A DNA stretch of 64,000 nucleotides from Odontesthes bonariensis. Taxonomy: Eukaryota > Chordata > Actinopteri > Atheriniformes > Atherinopsidae. Shown here in pieces: positions 44,300-54,733 of this stretch (the first letter of the stretch is position 1; each line of letters begins with the position of its first letter). Position numbers and translations under genes: made by a program. The notes beneath the pieces are model-generated. The model had not been told where the DNA came from and made no database searches. It saw only the letters and a program-made list of their open reading frames with translations. The stretch lies in contig NC_134524.1 in the NCBI RefSeq assembly GCF_027942865.1, positions 4,822,036-4,886,035 of the forward strand, written 5' to 3'.

Positions 44300-45252
44300 A
44301 AAATCCTGAAGTGACTCGATCGTCTCTTCCAGGGTGGACGATATGTTGGGCAGTCCACGTAGAGGTTTCAGACCTATATTTTTAAGTTTTGGGTCTTGTT
44401 ATCTAGCGTTTGCTGTGGATATTAGCGCTGTTTTTAGAGCTAGATGGAGGACGCCATGTTGGATTCCGCACTGGGCTCGCGAGAGTTCACAGCATCACAC
44501 GCGATCTCACCTGCTCCTTCTCATCACTCCTTCTTAAAATTTGCTGACTTCAAATGTTACGCTGAACTTATTTTTGCCTATCAGATAAAGGCTAGATGAG
44601 AAGATATTTTCATTCAACAAGATATGAAGTCAGTGGATGATGCAGATGACAGCTGTTTATTCATAGATGTGTATGTTCACTTCTTATCTCAACTCAGGCC
44701 CAGTAGACTTTTTGCCCGTTACATTTCCAATCAGCCAATCAGCTTGATCCAAGCAAACATGAACACGGACGCGATATTTACATGGGTGATATATATGATG
44801 AGGAGAGGAAAATGAGCCTTTGTTGAGGCTTTGAGAAGAGAAAGAGGAGTTTAAAAGCATTGGAAAAATGGAAGAGGCAAAGGTCAAAAGGTCAAACACC
44901 AGACGATGAGAGCGTACGAGATGGAACAAGTCTTCTTCTTTCATTTTTTTCCAGTTACGTTTCCTCATAGCAAACAAATTAACAATGTCGTCAGGACTAG
45001 TTTTTTCCAGCTGCGTCTCCTGGCCAAAGTTAAAATGTTTTTAAGTCGTCATGACCTTGAGAAAGCCATTCGTGCCCTGATAAGTTCAAGGTCAGACTAT
45101 TGCAATGCTCTTTATGTGGGCGTCTCCCAGTCTTCTCTCAGCGGCCTTCAGCTGGTGCAGAACGCTGCTGCCCGTCTTTTAACCAACACCAACAGACGTG
45201 TGCACATCACTCCTGTTCTTAACTCCCTCCATTGGCTTGCTGTCCTTTAGAC

Positions 45253-45708
45253 CAGGGGTTCCCAAACTTTTCCATGCCAAGGTCCTTAAACAGTATTAGC
45301 TTTTGGCCCCCTTTGCAAACCACAGACAAACTTAATGTCTGCTGCCTCATACTTTCTGATTTTAGTCGGCCAGTTCTTTCAGTCTCTTCCAAGTCAAAAA
45401 TCTGTCCATTTTGGCTAAGCTACCTACATGCTAGCTTTAGGAGCAGAGCAGCTTGAGAACAGGCGCAAACCGCCAGGTCTACGATGTTTTTACTGGCAGC
45501 CAATCAGAAAGACAAGCATGGCAAATAACATTTTGATATATTATTATAAATTGTATTTTACAATACTGATTAAAAAAGATGTAACATTTTTTTTTTATAA
45601 TGATGTTTAAAAAGAATTGAATTCTATTTTTTTATTTTTGCATTTTTTTCTTATCTTCACTCCAATTTTCTGAGGCCCCCCTGGCGGCCCCCAATTTGAA
45701 AACCACTG
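45253..45708. mobile_element. hAT-type MITE in segmental copy 2
   Basis: Ends CAGGGGTTCCCAAACTTT and AAAACCACTG. Flanks CTTTAGAC and CTTTATAG are each one or two changes from the empty site CTTTAGAG in copy 1 (about 16247-16254), an 8-bp hAT duplication. Confidence 0.85.
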
Positions 45709-45960
45709 CTTTATAGAACTGATTTTAAACTTTTAATGTTTTTTTTTAAAGCTCTTAACGGCCTCGCCCCGTCGTATTTATCTGAGCTTTAACAGTCCTG
45801 GTAGAGCTCTGAGGTCAGCAGATCAGTTTCTGCTGGAAGTGCCCAGGTCAGAATACAAACCCTGGGGTGAGCGAGCCTTTTCCCAAAGCTGCCCCCAGGC
45901 TCTGGAATAAGCCCCCCGTCCAGCTGCGTCTTATTTCTGACCTGGGCCTCTTCAGATCTA

Positions 45961-46245
45961 CACTCTCAGAAAAAATAAAGTACAGAATTGTACCTTTAAG
46001 GGTACGATGGCTTGTCACTGGGGCAGTACCCTCAGAAGGTATAGTTTTGTACCTTACAGAGACCAATCTTGTACCCTTATACTGAAGTAGCCTAACACAG
46101 ACTGTCTATTGTACCCCGGCATGTAGAAAAAAAGGTACATATAGGTACCTTTAGGTCCGATAATTAACCCTAGGGGGTACATTAGTATAGATTGTACCTT
46201 AGGGGACAAAAAAGGACTCGTACTATACCCCTATTTCTGAGAGTG
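45961..46245. mobile_element. MITE with CACTCTCAGAAA ends
   Basis: CACTCTCAGAAA at the left and TTTCTGAGAGTG at the right. The interior has repeated GTACC words (AGAATTGTACCTTT, AGGTACCTTTAGG). Copy 1 keeps only its left part (about 16498-16615). Confidence 0.8.
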
Positions 46246-46254
46246 GCTAAAAAC

Positions 46255-47198
46255 TAGTGGTGGGCATAGATTAATTTTTTTAATCTAGATTAATCTCACT
46301 GAAATCTTGAAATTAATCTAGATTAAAATGGCTCATTCAGAATATGCGTGCTACCCAAGTAATGACTAAAAATCAGTCTTTGAGATCGGGTTTCTTAATA
46401 CAGGGGGTGCATTAAACCAGGGGCTCATTTCCTGTTTCCAAAACCCATCACTGATTGCTTGAGAAAGCTGTTCTACTTTGACATTTGGTGAAGAAAAAAA
46501 AACATGCTCAATAAAATGTACTTGTGTTAAACGGGTTATTCAGTTAAACGTGGAAATTAGTACGGTAAGCCTACAAGGTTTACATCAGTAGCTTTTTGTT
46601 AATCAGTCCAAGCGCTACTTTTCCTTCTTCCACCAGTCACTAACCCAGCTTATTCACATGCATGGCTCCAGCAGTTTCTCTAGCTTCGCCAACTTCTCAT
46701 ATTCAGCACTTGTTGAGAGGGCCAGATGGTGCTGCTGTTGAGATAGCGTTGTGTGCAAAAAAAACAGCGAAATTTCGGGGAAACGGGCGCTTTTAGCGGG
46801 TGAATTTCAATCTTAACGTGATACTGAGATGCGCAATATGGCACTTTAGGCTTGCCAGACAAGGGAGGTTTGCTGGACTTTCAGCTCGTCTGCGTTGGCC
46901 GGACTGTGTTTGAAATGTCCCACCATTTTACGACACATGAACTATCCCCAACCTCCATAAACTGCCTAGCACAGGCTTCTGCAAAGTGGCGTTCTTCTGT
47001 TTTCATAACGGCAGACAAAGTACATCGGCCTACACCCGAGCTAAAATATCAAGGTAAAAGTCATCACAGTTTGGTTACCTACTTTGACCCAGTTCCCAAC
47101 CCAACTTTGAGAATAGATTAACGGCGATATTTTTTATATCGCCCGATAAGACTCTAAAATTATCGCAGCACGTTAACGCCGATAACGGCCCACCACTA
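46255..47198. mobile_element. hAT-like element with TAGTGGTGGGC ends
   Basis: TAGTGGTGGGC at the left and GCCCACCACTA at the right. Terminal regions rich in ATTAATCTAGATTAATC. Flanking 8-mers CTAAAAAC and ATTAGAAC match at 5 of 8, so the duplication is decayed. An 89-codon frame inside (46852-47121) has no domain I recognise. Confidence 0.75.
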
Positions 47199-47409
47199 AT
47201 TAGAACCTACTTATTTAGGATTGCTTTTAATACCTAGTAGTATGATGACACTGTTATTTTATTTTTGTTGTATTTTATTGCTTTCACTGTTCTTTTATTG
47301 TTTTTATTTTTGTTTACTTGTTCTTCTCTTTATTTATTATCTGCTGTAAAGCACTTTGGTACATATTTGTCTATTGTCTATAAAGGGCTGTATAAATAAA
47401 ATACATTTA

Positions 47410-48246
47410 CATTTAATAGTAAGCGACTTTTGTCGGTGCTGATGAGGAGCGGATGGTGCCAGTGACTGAGACACAACACAACAGCTTTTCACTTCTGTGT
47501 TTCCACATTTTCGCTGTTTTCACATTGCAGCTACTGTGTTAGGTCAGAGCAAAGGTCGTTTGAGCTCAAATTCATTCTGTCTGCACAAGAGTTCCCACGC
47601 ACTTCTTCATCCTACCACTAGGTGTCTCAGATTTCCAAAATAGAGCTATAATAGCCGTCTCAGCAAAAGTCTTTCTTTTAGGACAGTATCAGGCTGAATG
47701 GTATTAAAAGGTTAAATTAAAGGTAAAATTGAACTGTGTCATTTCTTATGAAGCCTGATGTCATTCACCATCCGTTTAGATACTCATCATTTAATTGTGT
47801 AAACTTGAGTCACAGTGTCACGAAGGAAGAATTTTAGTGACAATTACAAGTTTTCTTTTTATATAAAATCAAATCAAATTTATTTATATAGCACATTTCA
47901 TGTACAAACAATTCAAAGTGCTTTACATAAAATAAAAGCATTGCAGCAGGGAGTGGAAGAAGCATTGAAAATACATAAAAGAATATAAAGAGAAACAAAT
48001 AAAATCATTTAAATGAATTTAAAAACAAGCAACAGTCTAGGTAAGTTAAAAGATAGCATGCAGATTTCAAGCATAGACATGTGAGAAAAGAAATGTTTTT
48101 AACCTGGATTTAAATATATACCAAGTAATGAGGGTTAAATTAAGCTTGAAGCCAGAGGAGCTGAGCTCACATGGAATGTGATAAAAGCCTCCACCAAAGG
48201 TCGATGCAAAGCTGTGAGCTGTTCACAGGTTTATTTAGCTGTTTAC
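47410..48246. repeat. Segmental-duplication DNA with L2 3' tail
   Basis: 47410-47865 matches 16815-17377 (unassigned). 47866-48120 is the L2 3' tail in reverse, as at 17378-17610. 48121-48246 is unassigned. No gene. Confidence 0.6.
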
Positions 48247-48334
48247 CACAACCTCACTGTGTTAGTTTCACAACCTCAATGTGTTAGTTTCACAACCTCA
48301 ATGTGTTAGTTTCACAACCTCAATGTGTTAGTTT
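48247..48334. repeat. 22-bp tandem repeat, about four units
   Basis: CACAACCTCAATGTGTTAGT plus TT repeated head to tail; the first unit has a C in place of A. Absent from segmental copy 1. Confidence 0.9.
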
Positions 48335-48598
48335 CAGAGGCAAAGGACATGGCACCTTTTTGATGATTAACTGACCACAGCGGCTCTTTTCTTGAGAATG
48401 GAAATCTTTGGTAGCATTGGCTGACGCGTCCACATCTCGATGAGATGGTGGTCTGGGAACTAGGTGTGCATTTTCTCGTATTTGAGGCGTGGTTTACGAA
48501 TGCCTAGAGCCGTTTATTGGGCGCTACGGAATGTCTATCAAATGGCGTCTGGTTCTTCCCATGCTGCTTTGCGCGCGATTCATAGCCAATTGTATCAC

Positions 48599-48800
48599 TT
48601 ATACCAGATGACGTATGTAGAGCGACAGAATTTTTTTGCCAAAGCCTGTTGGTAGCAGAGCAAATACATCCTTCTTGGCAATGAAATCTTTCAACGCCAA
48701 ACGTTGCTCTCTTTTAAAAGTAAACCTGCGTTCTAAGCTACTTAAAACACTTTCTAAGGCTGCATCGAACGGTAACGAATTGTGTCCGCTGCCATGTTGG
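48599..48800 (-). pseudogene. RecQ-like helicase N-terminal fragment
   Basis: The minus strand reads LSSLERRFTFKREQRLALKD, then FIAKKDVFALLPTGFGK: the helicase motif 0 (F-x-x-Q-x-x-A, here FKREQRLAL) and motif I/Walker A (LPTGFGK) of RecQ-type DNA helicases. After GFGK the usual serine is lysine and the sequence drifts. Only about 60 residues remain, with no DEAH box. Probably a transposon-carried or captured helicase remnant. Segmental copy 1 lacks it. Confidence 0.6.
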
Positions 48801-48867
48801 ATTAACACTCTACAAGCTTCAGTGTCGCGCATAGACGTCGTCATCATCTTGCTGCCCCCCCCCCCTT

Positions 48868-49740
48868 GTCACTGCTGGTAGCAGCAGTGAGAAACTAAGT
48901 GAACCCCTGATCCAGCAGCTGGTAGCAGCAGTGAGTGAGAAACTAAGTGAACCCCTGATCCAGCAGCTGGTAGCAGCAGTGAGTGAGAAACTAAGTGAAC
49001 CCCTGATCCAGCAGCTGGTAGCAGCAGTGAGTGAGAAACTAAGTGAACCCCTGATCCAGCAGCTTGTAGCAGCAGTGAGTGAGAAACTAAGTGAACCCCT
49101 GATCCAGCAGCTGGTAGCAGCAGTGAGTGAGAAACTAAATGAACCCCTGATCCAGCAGCTGGTAGCAGCAGTGAGTGAGAAACTAAATGAACCCCTGATC
49201 CAGCAGCTGGTAGCAGCAGTGAGTGAGAAACTAAGTGAACCCCTGATCCAGCAGCTGGTAGCAGCAGTGAGTGAGAAACTAAGTGAACCCCTGATCCAGC
49301 AGCTGGTAGCAGCAGTGAGTGAGAAACTAAATGAACCCCTGATCCAGCAGCTGGTAGCAGCAGTGAGTGAGAAACTAAGTGAACCCCTGATCCAGCAGCT
49401 GGTAGCAGCAGTGAGTGAGAAACTAAGTGAACCCCTGATCCAGCAGCTGGTAGCAGCAGTGAGTGAGAAACTAAATGAACCCCTGATCCAGCAGCTGGTA
49501 GCAGCAGTGAGTGAGAAACTAAGTGAACCCCTGATCCAGCAGCTGGTAGCAGCAGTGAGTGAGAAACTAAATGAACCCCTGATCCAGCAGCTGGTAGCAG
49601 CAGTGAGTGAGAAACTAAGTGAACCCCTGATCCAGCAGCTGGTAGCAGCAGTGAGTGAGAAACTAAGTGAACCCCTGATCCAGCAGCTGGTAGCAGCAGT
49701 GAGTGAGAAACTAAATGAACCCCTGATCCAGCAGCTGGTT
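48868..49740. repeat. 48-bp minisatellite, array 2
   Basis: About 18 nearly identical head-to-tail units of 48 bp, GTGAGTGAGAAACTAAGTGA then ACCCCTGATCCAGCAGCTGG then TAGCAGCA. The main variation is one base (AAGTGAACC or AAATGAACC). Because 48 is a multiple of 3, frames stay open on both strands, but the unit is shared with non-coding array 1. Each unit has a CAGCTG E-box. Confidence 0.95.
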
Positions 49741-50024
49741 TCCTGTGGGACGTTTTCAGTTTCTCTGATGGTTAAAGGAGGAATCTCGGCTTCTTCTCTC
49801 CAGCGCTGCTTCAGCTCATTGAGGTTTGCAGCATTGGTTTCTGCACAGCTCTCTGAAGGTCCCACCACAGCATCTCAGTCAGGCTGAGGCTTGCCGTCAT
49901 TGGGCAAGACAAGTTCACCTTGGAAGTCTATCACAGGGCCACACAGAGACAAACAACACTTACTGACATATTTCAGCACTTAATTCCTTGTAAGGGTCAA
50001 CCTCAAACTGTCATGACTCGTGGT
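49741..50024. other. DNA-transposon remnant after the minisatellite
   Basis: Contains GGAGGAATCTCGGCTTCTTC, TTTCTGCACAGCTCTCTGAA and CCACCACAGCATCTCAGTCA, wording of a common fish DNA transposon interior. No ends or intact frame. Confidence 0.35.
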
Positions 50025-50453
50025 TTAAAGGAACACTATGTAACTTCTCAAAAAGCCCATTATGGAGCTCCCCCTACAGGCTTGGACGTAATGTACGATT
50101 ACAACACTGCCTCTCTCTTTCTCTTCCTTGCTTCATCAGTCAACGTCTTCTTCTGTTTCTTCGGTGCCTCTGCCATGATGATCATACTGACAATGTTGCG
50201 CTAGCTTAGCCTTATACCTGGGAGCGTGAGAGGGGTCTATTTGTTTTTGCGGTAGGTGTGCCAGAAAGCAAGTCAAAGTACTTCCGCTCAGCTCCCGGAC
50301 CGGTCCAGCAAAGTTACATAGCGCAGTTTTTCCAACTCAGACCCCCGAAGGGCATAGGAGACAGGCCAATCGTAATATTAAAACTCATTCTAGCCGCACA
50401 ATTTTTTTCAAGCTGTTATTTTAAGGTAGAAATGTTACATAGTATTGCTTTAA
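50025..50453. mobile_element. TTAA-flanked MITE, copy 2
   Basis: TTAA at 50025-50028 and 50450-50453. Left end AGGAACACTATGTAACTTC, right end GTTACATAGTATTGCT. Same interior as 920-1358 (GGAGCTCCCCCTACAGGCTT). Confidence 0.85.
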
Positions 50454-50567
50454 GTGAAAGGAGGAAAAAGACCCAAACTCAGAACTTACAGGAGGATGCT
50501 GAGGCGGGATGAATAAAACCATGACTTCATTCTAGATAAACAAAAGGTGCTGCCAAGGTAGGAATAT

Positions 50568-50651
50568 ATCCATCCATCCATCCATCCATCCATCCATCCA
50601 TCCATCCATCCATCCATCCATCCATCCATCCATCCATCCATCCATCCATCC
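50568..50651. repeat. (ATCC)n microsatellite
   Basis: About 21 perfect ATCC repeats. It abuts an RTE-like LINE fragment whose minus strand reads into it as repeated WMDG codons. Confidence 0.97.
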
Positions 50652-50840
50652 ACCACGACGGGCCGGTGCAGAGCCTGCATCACTGCAGACACCGCACCGA
50701 TCCGTCTGTCAATCTCCCGCTCCATTCGTCCCTCACTCGTGACCCTGAGATACTTGAACTCCTCCACTTGGGGAAGGATCTCGTTCCCGACCCGGAGAGG
50801 GCATTCCACCCTTTTTTCCGGCCGAGGACCGTGGTCGAAT
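50652..50840 (-). repeat. RTE-like LINE fragment
   Basis: The minus strand encodes [20 protein letters not shown], then [20 protein letters not shown] and [10 protein letters not shown], a segment after the RT core in fish RTE-like elements. One of the usual residues after YL is missing. Fragment only; clade not certain. Confidence 0.7.
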
Positions 50841-51700
50841 GGGAATATACTAACCTGAAAATGAACAACGATCGAAACTCAGGAAAAGACACCGGCTTCA
50901 TCCATACTGAGGGAAGATTTACAAATGAACAACAGGTGGGAGCAATCTGAAGATATCGAGAGATCAGGCTCCACAAAAGAAAACTTATGTGAGATGAGGA
51001 CACAGCAAGTGGAAACAGCTAACTGACTACCAGACAGGAGTAAAACAAAACAATGACAACACTGAAACTCAGCTGATCCTAAGCAACTGGAAGGTTTTAA
51101 TGGACGCCGGAAACACAAAAACTCAAAGACCAAGACGGAAACTTTTAGGAAAACTTTGCACAGACCTCTTTTGCTTGGACCCGGATCACCTGTGGTGCTG
51201 AGAGAGAGGAAGGGATGGTGTGCATGTCTGCAAATGCTTATTGTGCAGGCCAGACCGGGGTCTGAAAAAAGGTGTCTGAACAAAGGGCCGTGCAAGAAGA
51301 AGAGTTTGTCTCTGTCCCACCACTAACAGAAACAGGAACAAAGTGGTGGGCCACTTAAAACCACTTTCAACTGGTTTCCTCTGTGATAGACTGTTTCCTC
51401 CTCCTGTTTGTACAATCATACATATACCTGAGGTTTGGGTTAAGTGGTCGCGACCTATCCTCTCATGAAAACTTCTATAGAACCTTCCACTGAAACAGGA
51501 AGGCTTTTTATTTTGCATTCATAGTAAGCAAATGCAATTGCATTTTTACAATCGTGTACTAGGAATCACACTATAAATAATATCAGAGTCATTCAAGATT
51601 CAAGAGTTTTACAGATATAAAGCACATGTTTTTTAAGATGATTATGTATCATGAAGTCCAGGTAACTCTGAAGGCGTTTCTTCGGTACTGTGGTTGGTGA
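50841..51700. other. Unassigned intergenic DNA
   Basis: No gene recognised on either strand; overlapping frames of about 110 codons lack domains. Some wording suggests retroelement origin but I cannot name it. Confidence 0.35.
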
Positions 51701-51719
51701 ACTCCTCCTCCGGTTGTTT

Positions 51720-51838
51720 GGGTATTAAAGGACATGTGAACGGAAGATAGAAAGATAGTTGAGAGACTTTTTGTGGTGACAGCAAAACCTTTTTACGTCG
51801 AGACTTTTTCTTCTTTCTGGTTCCTGCAAAGCTTCAGG
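51720..51838 (+). promoter_or_regulatory. Candidate promoter and 5' exon of the nuclease gene
   Basis: GTATTAAAGG at about 51721-51730 is TATA-like. About 110 bases later AGCTTCAG meets a strong donor GTAAAGT at 51839. The nuclease start codon lies just after an acceptor (ATCTAG, about 54725), so an upstream untranslated exon is expected; this is the best candidate I see. Inference only. Confidence 0.35.
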
Positions 51839-51839
51839 T

Positions 51840-53019
51840 AAAGTCCTCCTGTTTTTCCTAATATGTTAATTCAGTCCAACAGTTATTTTCAGCTTTAATC
51901 TGGTGTTTTACTTAGAAAGTGCTTCAACTTTGGAGAAATCGTTTCATAACTGAGTTCAGCTACGCTGCTCCATCACAGCTGGCGGACGTTTACTGGAAGT
52001 AAAAGTCGGATAATTACATTTTTTCTCATAAACCTCGAGGTCAATACATGCAGCAGCTACTAAACGGACATTTGGATGTAACAATGTAATCAATGAGGAT
52101 ATTTTTGTACGATCATTTGGTTTTGTAGTTGACGACATATATAAACAACTTAGTTGCAGAGCAGTGCATTGGTGGTGCAAAGTCCCACCACTAACAACAA
52201 CAGGAAACATCGGGCTGCAGCCCACATCAGACCACACGAATCATTAGGCTGTTAAAACCTGGACTTTAATAAAACATCCATTTAGTAGCTGTCTGTTTTT
52301 CTATCTATCAATAAGTTTAAAAATATGTATTTTGATGAGTGACGTTATATCTTGAAAGCAGCAGAGAGACCAACCCAGTTGGTAGGCTACCGTATGTCCT
52401 CTGTTTTCTGACTACAAAGAGCCTAAACTGACATGTTTTCTGGTGAGGCTGGACTGGTACCAGTCCAATGATTATATCACAGGAAGCGGTAACGACTACT
52501 TCTGTTTTTCAAACTGGACCTCCGTGTTGCTGATGATCAGCCCAGTCCAACATGAAAATGATCCACTAGTCTAACACGTATCGGTGAGATGGTAATCTGT
52601 TTCGGAGCACGTTGTTTTGTATTGAGAATCATCCAGAGGCAGTCTTGCAAACCTGCAACTGTATCTATTAATATCAAATGTGTTTTTCAACCTTGACCCG
52701 AACAATAGTTTTTTTTACTAGTATATGGAAAATAGCAATGTCTATGTATTCCACACCCTAACAAACTGCGACTGAAAGCATAGAAAGCTGAAGAGTGTTG
52801 GACAGCATTAAGTACGATGGGACTCGATCATGTATCTCTGGCATGACTGTCCATCATTCCATTTTCTATACCCTCTTAACCCAGTTCGGGGGGGGGGGGG
52901 CTGGGAGGTAGGCCACACCCTGGATGGGTGGGTTGCATGACCGTCCATGTGGTAAAACCTCTTTCTGAACATTTTGACCTTATAATAACTGTGCAGTTCC
53001 ACCACATATACATTATAAA
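51840..53019. other. Unassigned DNA upstream of the nuclease gene
   Basis: Probably the first intron if the candidate 5' exon is right. 52850-52945 has TTTTCTATACCCTCTTAACC and a 14-base G run, a fish SINE/satellite-like phrase. Otherwise nothing recognised. Confidence 0.35.
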
Positions 53020-53682
53020 AAGACCTGGGCAACGATTAAAATGTTTAATCTAATTAATCACATGATTTCCCTGATTAATCACAATTAGTCGTATTTGTAC
53101 GCAAAATCCAAAAATGAATCCAAAAGTAGTGTATAGCTTTTAGCATTTAGTTTTATTTTAAATGTGCTGCCATATGAATGAAAGTGCCATAACATTTGTT
53201 GTGCAAACACACTTTTAACATCAGCATCTTTCTGTAGTTTTTATGTCGAAGCCTCGCTCCACTGTCTGTTTCCTTGAATGACTTGCTGCTATCAGTTGTG
53301 TGTTTTGCCTTTAAGTGATATTTTAGACTGGAACTACTACGCTGAGAAGACAATTCAACTTGGCTGTAAATGCAAGAGTTTTTTTTAAATTAATTTTGAA
53401 ATACGTGCTTTTATGTTGAAACAAGTAAAACAGGAAGTAGCGCCGGTTAGCTCCGTGCGCTTCACACAGAGACCGAAGAGCACCTGTAGGTGATGTTACC
53501 TGCTAGTTTATCTTTATTTTATCACTCCATGCTTCGTGGTGTTTGCTGTAACTGTGTAAAAGTGATGCATTCAACAGACTTTTACAATAATAAAACCTGC
53601 GTTAATGCGCGACAAAATATTTATCGGCGTTAAATAATTAACAAGTTAACGTGATAATAACGAGTTAACTCGCCCAGCCCTA
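53020..53682. mobile_element. hAT element, sister of the one in LAAO A
   Basis: Degenerate left end AAGACCTGGGC and right end GCCCAGCCCTA, flanked by the perfect 8-bp duplication ATTATAAA (53012-53019 and 53683-53690). Keeps part of the same BED-finger region (minus strand SSSLKYHLKAKHTTDS) but lacks the CxxC half. Lacks the nested MITE of the 9997-11523 copy, giving its empty site. Confidence 0.9.
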
Positions 53683-53690
53683 ATTATAAA

Positions 53691-54500
53691 CATTTAGCCT
53701 TCATTGTCAAACTTCTACGTTTATGCTGATAGATTTAAGGACTCGTAATGGAACATTTTTCACAGTGCATTAACCCCTGTACATCTTTGGTGTGTGGTGA
53801 GTTCAAGCGGTTTACTAAACCAACAACTCATGTGCATCAGCTGGAGATGCAGGCTAAAGGTTGACTGTTACCACAAAACTTTAGTTTGAGACTCGGTGAA
53901 TTTAAAGAAGACACGGTATGGTATTTCCCTGTCATGCAATTCTTAATCTTGGGTGCTTTTAGGGTAGCCTTGCATGTTTCATAAATTTATTCTAAATATT
54001 GTGTAATTAGCTCAGAACGATGGCGAAAGCCAAGGAGAGGATTCTGTGATCCTGTGAGGTTTGCAGGTAAAGGGATGAAAATAACTCTTGATCACAGACT
54101 ATTACAGTTAACGGCTAGAAGGGCTGCGGCGGCACATAAACAAGATAAAACTTTGAGAAACTGAGTCGCTGCCCATCTTTGGTCGCAGGCTGAAAACCCA
54201 TATCTTCAGGAAACACTACCCAGATCCGCCCTCTGAGGACCTCACCTGCTTCGTCCCTGCTCCTTAGGCACTTATTTGTTTCCTAAATTATCTTTGTTTT
54301 CTAAATTGTCTTCCCATTTGTCTCGGTACCTAACTTACCGCACCTATTCTAGCACTAGTGATGCTCTGAGCTGTTTGGTTTTGGAAGGAAATGCACTTAT
54401 GATTTCTAGTGACGTGAAGTTCTTTTGCCTACCAATGTGGAACACATACTTTGGATAAAAGTAAGTCTGTAAAATGACCGTAATGTAATGTAAAACTACA
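53691..54500 (+). repeat. Intergenic DNA with LINE 3' fragment
   Basis: 54165-54250 encodes FGRRLKTHIFRKHYPDPPSE, a LINE ORF2 C-terminus type. 54425-54495 ends with TTTGGATAAAAGTAAGTCTG and AATGTAATGTAAAAC, a known fish LINE 3' tail form. 53691-54060 is unassigned. Confidence 0.5.
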
Positions 54501-54733
54501 ATTTTAGGCATGACAACACATGAGACCCAGATGTACGTGGTTGTGCCAGAACCGAATCACTATTTTTATATATATTTTTTGTTTGTTCTGTGACAGGCAT
54601 CAAAGCGCTGTGTTCCTTTGCCTTGTAGCAGGCTGTGTGTTGGTCGTGGCATAATGCGGAATCCTGCATTTGGGTCCTCAACCTGTCCCTCTACTTGTGA
54701 TATATTTTCTCTTAAAACCATCTAGAGCTTGTC

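Larger units (their letters stand above)
39865..44520 (-). mobile_element. L1/Tx1-like LINE, degenerate
   Basis: On the minus strand in order: 5' UTR (ATGGAGGACGCCATGTTGG near 44450), ORF1, ORF2 endonuclease, ORF2 RT, then a GC-rich stretch and an A-rich 3' end (AAATAAATAAATAAA at about 39890-39870). Breaks: a one-base shift near the ORF2 start, a deletion joining endonuclease to RT without the linker, a frameshift inside RT, and loss of the ORF2 C-terminus at 41043. Foreign sequence (CCCGACCCAACCCGGCCCG) lies at about 40760-40850. Assigning the GC-rich block and A-rich tail to the same element is inference. Confidence 0.75.
44980..47400 (+). repeat. L2-like LINE fragment, interrupted by three DNA elements
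   Basis: Same RT tail as 15985-16800 (DYCNALYVGVSQSSL, LQLVQNAAARLLT), coding part 44980-45250, interrupted by a hAT MITE, then resuming at 45717 and continuing as 3' UTR with further inserts to TAAAGCACTTTGGTACATAT and TATAAATAAAAT near 47400. Confidence 0.78.
44545..48520. repeat. Segmental duplication, copy 2
   Basis: Direct copy of 15241-17760, about 1.4 kb longer because of transposons at 45253-45708 and 46255-47198, a fuller MITE at 45961-46245, and extra DNA at about 48120-48370. It lacks the solo LTR of copy 1. As in copy 1, it leads into the 48-bp minisatellite, here through a RecQ-like fragment. Confidence 0.9.

Noticed and set aside
48819-49887. Long open frames of 318 and 349 codons on opposite strands, each a repeat protein
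   Set aside because: They are the 48-bp minisatellite read in phase. The unit length is a multiple of 3 and lacks stops on both strands; array 1 with 44-bp units breaks the same frame.
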